Shown here piece by piece: positions 6,727 through 9,699 of a DNA stretch of 9,699 nucleotides (position 1 is its first letter; each line of letters begins with the position of its first letter). Where the stretch lies: the NCBI GenBank assembly GCA_947442905.1, contig CANEWV010000034.1, forward strand, positions 1 to 9,699, written 5' to 3'. Both the position numbers and the translations under genes were made by a program. The stretch comes from Chitinophagaceae bacterium (GTDB taxonomy: Bacteria; Bacteroidota; Bacteroidia; Chitinophagales; Chitinophagaceae). The notes under the pieces were generated by a model. It saw only the letters and a list, made by a program, of their open reading frames with translations. It was not told the origin of the DNA and ran no database searches.

Positions 6727-7899
6727 TTAACCGTATACCATTTCTGGGTGACGTTCAAAGGGCTTGGATGCATCAAAAAGATACCTAAAAGTGACCATTC
6801 TGCGGCTAGGTGTAGCGCCTAAACTTTTATAAATATTGAGCATTTTTGGATTCCAATCGCCAGCCCAACCCATTTCGTAACGGTCGTACCAATCTTTGTC
6901 TTTAATAAGTAGTGAGCATTCCTGAATCATAAAACTATCAATGCCAAGTGATTGGTATTTAGGAACGATACCAAAAGCAAGTCCAGTGAGTTGTTTGTTT
7001 GTTCCGGTTTTAGTCATGTATAACAAACGAAGTTTTTCAAACCAACCTAGTTTTCCATTAAAATGTTTAAAATATTGGTTGAGGTCTGGAATATTAATGA
7101 ACATACCAATAGGTTCTGTTTTATAATAGGCAAACCAAACAAGACGCTCATCCATAATAGGTTTCATGGTCTTAAAAAGCTTGATCACTTGTTCCTTGGT
7201 AACTTCTTTGGCTTCTCCATGTTGAGCCCAAGCTGCATTATAAACGGTTGCAAAGTCCCCGGCATATTTTTCAAGCTCACTTAATTTAACGTGCTTAGCA
7301 ACATAATCCGGCTTGGCTGCAAAGCGTGCGTGTCTCTCAGGAAATCTTGCTGGCAGGTCTCCTTTAACGCTCGTCGCATAATAGTACTGGTTGTAATAAT
7401 TTTGAAAACCGTAGTTTGTAAATAAGGTTTCGTAGTAATCTGGATTATAAGACATGCCATACATGGGCGGCTTTTCAAAACCTTCTACCATCAGGCCCCA
7501 CCACTTGTCTCTGTCCCCAAAATTGATGGGTCCGTCCATGGCTTCCATACCTTTTTGGGTAAGCCATTCTTTAGCGGTATCAAAAAGTAAATTGGCTGCA
7601 GCTTGATCATTGATACAATCAAAAAAACCAACGCCACCGGTGTTAAAATCAGTCCCTTTATTAATATATTTTGAATTGGTAAAAGCTGCGATACGGCCTA
7701 CGAGTTCACCATCGTCGGTTTCAAGTATCCATCTTTTTGCTTCGCCGTATTTAAAATTTTTATTTTTAGTCGCATCAAAAACATCATTAACCTCGTTGTT
7801 AAGGGGTCTAATATAATTGGGGTTACCGGCATTGATAATAGCTTGCACTTCTAAAAAATCTTTGGCAGTATCGGCGCTTGTAACTTCAATTAAATGCAT
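6727..7899 (-). CDS. Two-domain GNAT-like acyltransferase family protein, substrate unknown
   Basis: This 390-residue soluble protein probably contains two GNAT-like (N-acetyltransferase) folds. The N-terminal half has a GELVGRIAAFTN strand pattern (64-75), GFFD (91-94) and a distinctive DGPINFGDRDKWWG segment (122-135). The C-terminal half has EPIGMFINIPD (262-272), a degenerate acetyl-CoA loop region VPKYQSLGI (312-320) and the GNAT-like tail IYKSLGA (357-362). It is rich in Trp and Tyr, with no signal peptide or membrane segment. Similar proteins occur in Bacteroidota, usually annotated as hypothetical or GNAT-like. The canonical RxxGxG/A loop is not clean, so catalysis is unproven. It follows the L,D-transpeptidase gene by 34 bp and precedes dnaX by 76 bp. 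The ATG at 7899 is the first start and lies 15 bases after a TAnnTTTG element. Confidence 0.6.
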   Translation of the reverse strand: MHLIEVTSADTAKDFLEVQAIINAGNPNYIRPLNNEVNDVFDATKNKNFKYGEAKRWILETDDGELVGRIAAFTNSKYINKGTDFNTGGVGFFDCINDQAAANLLFDTAKEWLTQKGMEAMDGPINFGDRDKWWGLMVEGFEKPPMYGMSYNPDYYETLFTNYGFQNYYNQYYYATSVKGDLPARFPERHARFAAKPDYVAKHVKLSELEKYAGDFATVYNAAWAQHGEAKEVTKEQVIKLFKTMKPIMDERLVWFAYYKTEPIGMFINIPDLNQYFKHFNGKLGWFEKLRLLYMTKTGTNKQLTGLAFGIVPKYQSLGIDSFMIQECSLLIKDKDWYDRYEMGWAGDWNPKMLNIYKSLGATPSRRMVTFRYLFDASKPFERHPEMVYG

Positions 7900-7914
7900 G
7901 GTAATTCTTTATTT

Positions 7915-7922
7915 CAAAGTTA
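7915..7922 (-). promoter_or_regulatory. Candidate -7 element upstream of the GNAT-like gene
   Basis: On the minus strand TAACTTTG matches TAnnTTTG and ends 15 bases before the ATG at 7899, in the 34-bp gap after the L,D-transpeptidase gene. No TTTG-type -33 element is seen about 19 bases upstream, so it may be a weak internal promoter or chance. Confidence 0.35.
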
Positions 7923-7933
7923 AGATATGGTTG

Positions 7934-9499
7934 TTATAGTTGGACCTCTTCTTTTCTAAAAAGTAGGCGCTCCATTTTGGCATCATGATCATAAATATCT
8001 TTCCTAAACTGTAAAATACCATAACTATCTACCCAACTTGTAAAATAGGCAATAAAAACTGGGATTGTTTTTTTAAGTGTTACCCATTTTTCTTTTTGTT
8101 GATGCATCGCCGTGTCTATTTTTATAGCCGTCCAACTGGTGTCGGCTCTTAGCAGGTAGCTTGCCATTTTTTTAGCATCTCCGAGCCTGATACAGCCATG
8201 GCTAAAACCTCTATTTTGTTTGGCAAAAAGATGTTTACCCGGTGTGTCATGTAAATAAATATTGTAGGGGTTAGGAAATAAAAATTTTACCAGACCAAGC
8301 GAGTTTTGTGCACCAGGTAACTGTCTGATGGTGGGTACATCGCCAGGCGTTGTAATTTCCATATTTTTTTGTGCCAGATAGTTTTTGTTTTTTCTAATGC
8401 CTGGTAAAATTTCTGCTTTTACAATACTGGGAGGTACATTCCAATAAGGACTAAAAACAACGTAACGCATGCGGTTGCTAAATATGACGGTGTTATTTGA
8501 TTCGGATCCAACAATCACCGGCATTTTAAACTGAATTTTGCTGCTATCAAATACAAGTAGCTGATAGGCTGGAATATTTACAACGATGTAGTTACTATCC
8601 ATCATGGCAGGCATCCAGCGTAAGCGCTCTAAATTAATTGCAATGGTGTTTGCGTATTGTTTGATGGGTATTTGAAGGGCTTGTAATACAATCTTGTCAA
8701 TATAATTTGTTTTTGCAAGCCCCATTCTTTCTTGAAATCTATTAATAGCAAGACCTAGTGTATTGCTATAGAGCGATGTAGTATCTGTACTTTTAAAATC
8801 ACCAAGTAATTGTAATTTCTTTTTGATTTGTCTAATTACAGGGACCATGTCTCCCTTGTTAATCTTAGTTTGCTTGGTGTTAATATGTATACTTGTATCA
8901 AGCGCTGAAATTTTTGAGAGGTTGGCATAATTTTCAAGTAGTTGTTTAAAATTTTGGCTACCTGTGTTAAATCCCATTTTAGTGGTTGGGTTTAACCAAT
9001 TATTTAATTGATTTGCGAGTGTCAATGATTTTTTTGGAATGCGCCAGTTTACTATAGCAGGGTCAATATCAGTGGGCATGAGCCATTTGTCTGCGTATTT
9101 AAAAAAGGAAAGACTAAGTGCTAATTCAATATTTGTTTGCTGTGCATTTTGATTGAAATTTTGCAGTGTAAGTAGTTCAATAAAACTACTATCTACCCAG
9201 AGTTCTGCTAGCTTGTTTGCGTGCGCTATAAATTCTTTGGTATGGGGTTTGATTTTTTTTGATTGAATCCAAACATACTGGTGTTTATTACCCTTGTAAA
9301 AACTTCGGATGGCAATGCTATATTTTTCCGGAACGGCCTGTATTGTAATGAACGAATCAATGATAGTTTCTGTGATAGTATCTTGTTGTTGTGTGGTGTA
9401 GTTATTAGCCCATCCTGTTGTTGAAGAAGCCGCAATGATAAAAACTACAATCAAGCGTATAAAAAAATGACTGCGAATAATTTGATAGATAGCTTGCAT
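7934..9499 (-). CDS. L,D-transpeptidase, YcbB (LdtD) type
   Basis: This enzyme class forms 3-3 cross-links between diaminopimelate residues in periplasmic peptidoglycan and is largely insensitive to most penicillins. The 521 residues follow the YcbB layout. A signal peptide or anchor (about 10-31, IRLIVVFIIAASSTTGWA) is followed by an N-terminal scaffold region (about 40-200), a peptidoglycan-binding-type helical domain (about 212-277, with GDMVPVIRQIKKKLQLLG) and the YkuD catalytic domain (about 303-463). Catalytic residues are visible: H417 in YLHDTP and the SHGCIRLG motif with H434, nucleophile C436 and R438. The C-terminal stretch SWVDSYGILQFRKDIYDHD (488-506) is also typical of YcbB-like proteins. 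The ATG at 9499 is chosen because the signal peptide begins there. It starts 21 bp after the rsmE stop and precedes the GNAT-like gene by 34 bp. Confidence 0.93.
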   Translation of the reverse strand: MQAIYQIIRSHFFIRLIVVFIIAASSTTGWANNYTTQQQDTITETIIDSFITIQAVPEKYSIAIRSFYKGNKHQYVWIQSKKIKPHTKEFIAHANKLAELWVDSSFIELLTLQNFNQNAQQTNIELALSLSFFKYADKWLMPTDIDPAIVNWRIPKKSLTLANQLNNWLNPTTKMGFNTGSQNFKQLLENYANLSKISALDTSIHINTKQTKINKGDMVPVIRQIKKKLQLLGDFKSTDTTSLYSNTLGLAINRFQERMGLAKTNYIDKIVLQALQIPIKQYANTIAINLERLRWMPAMMDSNYIVVNIPAYQLLVFDSSKIQFKMPVIVGSESNNTVIFSNRMRYVVFSPYWNVPPSIVKAEILPGIRKNKNYLAQKNMEITTPGDVPTIRQLPGAQNSLGLVKFLFPNPYNIYLHDTPGKHLFAKQNRGFSHGCIRLGDAKKMASYLLRADTSWTAIKIDTAMHQQKEKWVTLKKTIPVFIAYFTSWVDSYGILQFRKDIYDHDAKMERLLFRKEEVQL

Positions 9500-9520
9500 G
9501 CAGTGATTTTATTAGTGCAG

Positions 9521-9699
9521 TTAATTTTTATATAGTAAGAGTGCTGCGGCTACCATGCCCGCCGTTTCTGTTCTAAGTCTGGTACTTCCAAGGCTTACAG
9601 GGCTATAATTTGCGCTAAGCGCTGCTTCTATTTCATGCGCCGTAAAATCACCTTCTGGTCCAATCAAAATACTGGTATCGTTGCTATGGGTAATGTCTT
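9521..9699 (-). CDS. rsmE: 16S rRNA m3U1498 methyltransferase RsmE, C-terminal end only
   Basis: RsmE methylates N3 of U1498 in 16S rRNA using S-adenosylmethionine; it is a SPOUT-class, trefoil-knot enzyme. Only the last 58 residues are in the window, running off the right edge. They carry the SPOUT cofactor-binding signature: ILIGPEGDFTAHEIEAAL, then VSLGSTRLRTETAGMVAAALL, matching the family pattern GPEGG(F/W)...E and LG..(I/R)LR.ETA. The second Gly of GPEGG is Asp here (GPEGD), which is common in Bacteroidota relatives as far as I recall. The TAA stop is at 9521-9523. The L,D-transpeptidase gene starts 21 bp downstream, so the two are likely co-transcribed. Confidence 0.93.
   Translation of the reverse strand, partial: DITHSNDTSILIGPEGDFTAHEIEAALSANYSPVSLGSTRLRTETAGMVAAALLLYKN

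Noticed and set aside
7281..7478. Short overlapping frames inside the GNAT-like, transpeptidase, gpmI and dnaX genes (for example 7281-7478, 9226-9435, 3137-3379, 6385-6642)
   Set aside because: They lie inside well-supported genes in other frames, with no family resemblance and no promoter or ribosome-binding evidence.
1..9699. Mobile element, CRISPR, defence or biosynthetic system
   Set aside because: No transposase, repeat array, integrase, toxin-antitoxin pair or secondary-metabolism gene was seen; the genes are core or conserved and compositionally uniform by eye.

Overview
This window looks like ordinary chromosomal housekeeping DNA from a member of the Bacteroidota, most likely a Chitinophagaceae/Sphingobacteriia-type bacterium. 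That placement is inferred from three things: Bacteroidota-type families (a DUF4783 protein and a membrane-anchored haem-binding-domain cytochrome), AT-rich promoters matching TAnnTTTG with little Shine-Dalgarno signal, and near-exclusive use of TAA stops. I see no mobile element, tRNA, rRNA, CRISPR array or defence system.

Left block (1-3975, minus strand, transcribed right to left): gpmI (glycolytic phosphoglycerate mutase) is followed 11 bp later by a small membrane-anchored c-type haem protein gene. That gene carries an in-frame TGA where homologues have a conserved Trp. A strong hairpin terminator follows, and then engB (ribosome-assembly GTPase) and an ABC exporter gene that runs off the left edge.

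Centre (4086-4841, plus strand): a short two-gene unit diverges from gpmI. It encodes an exported DUF4783 protein and an SUI1/eIF1-like YciH protein. It converges on dnaX with only 12 bp between the stop codons.

Right block (4854-9699, minus strand): rsmE (16S rRNA methyltransferase, 3' end only) is followed by a YcbB-type L,D-transpeptidase, a two-domain GNAT-like protein and dnaX (clamp-loader gamma/tau). The four are closely spaced and probably at least partly co-transcribed. They serve translation, cell-wall cross-linking and replication but share no obvious single pathway.

The most notable signal is a run of ten A residues in the dnaX coding strand, between the clamp-loader core and the tau-specific tail. 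A slip of one base in either direction leads to a stop within six codons, as expected for programmed slippage that makes a short gamma form. Second is the single nonsense codon in the haem-protein gene. Third is the gpmI promoter, whose -7 element ends only five bases before the ATG, suggesting a leaderless mRNA, with a small palindrome wrapped around the -33 element.
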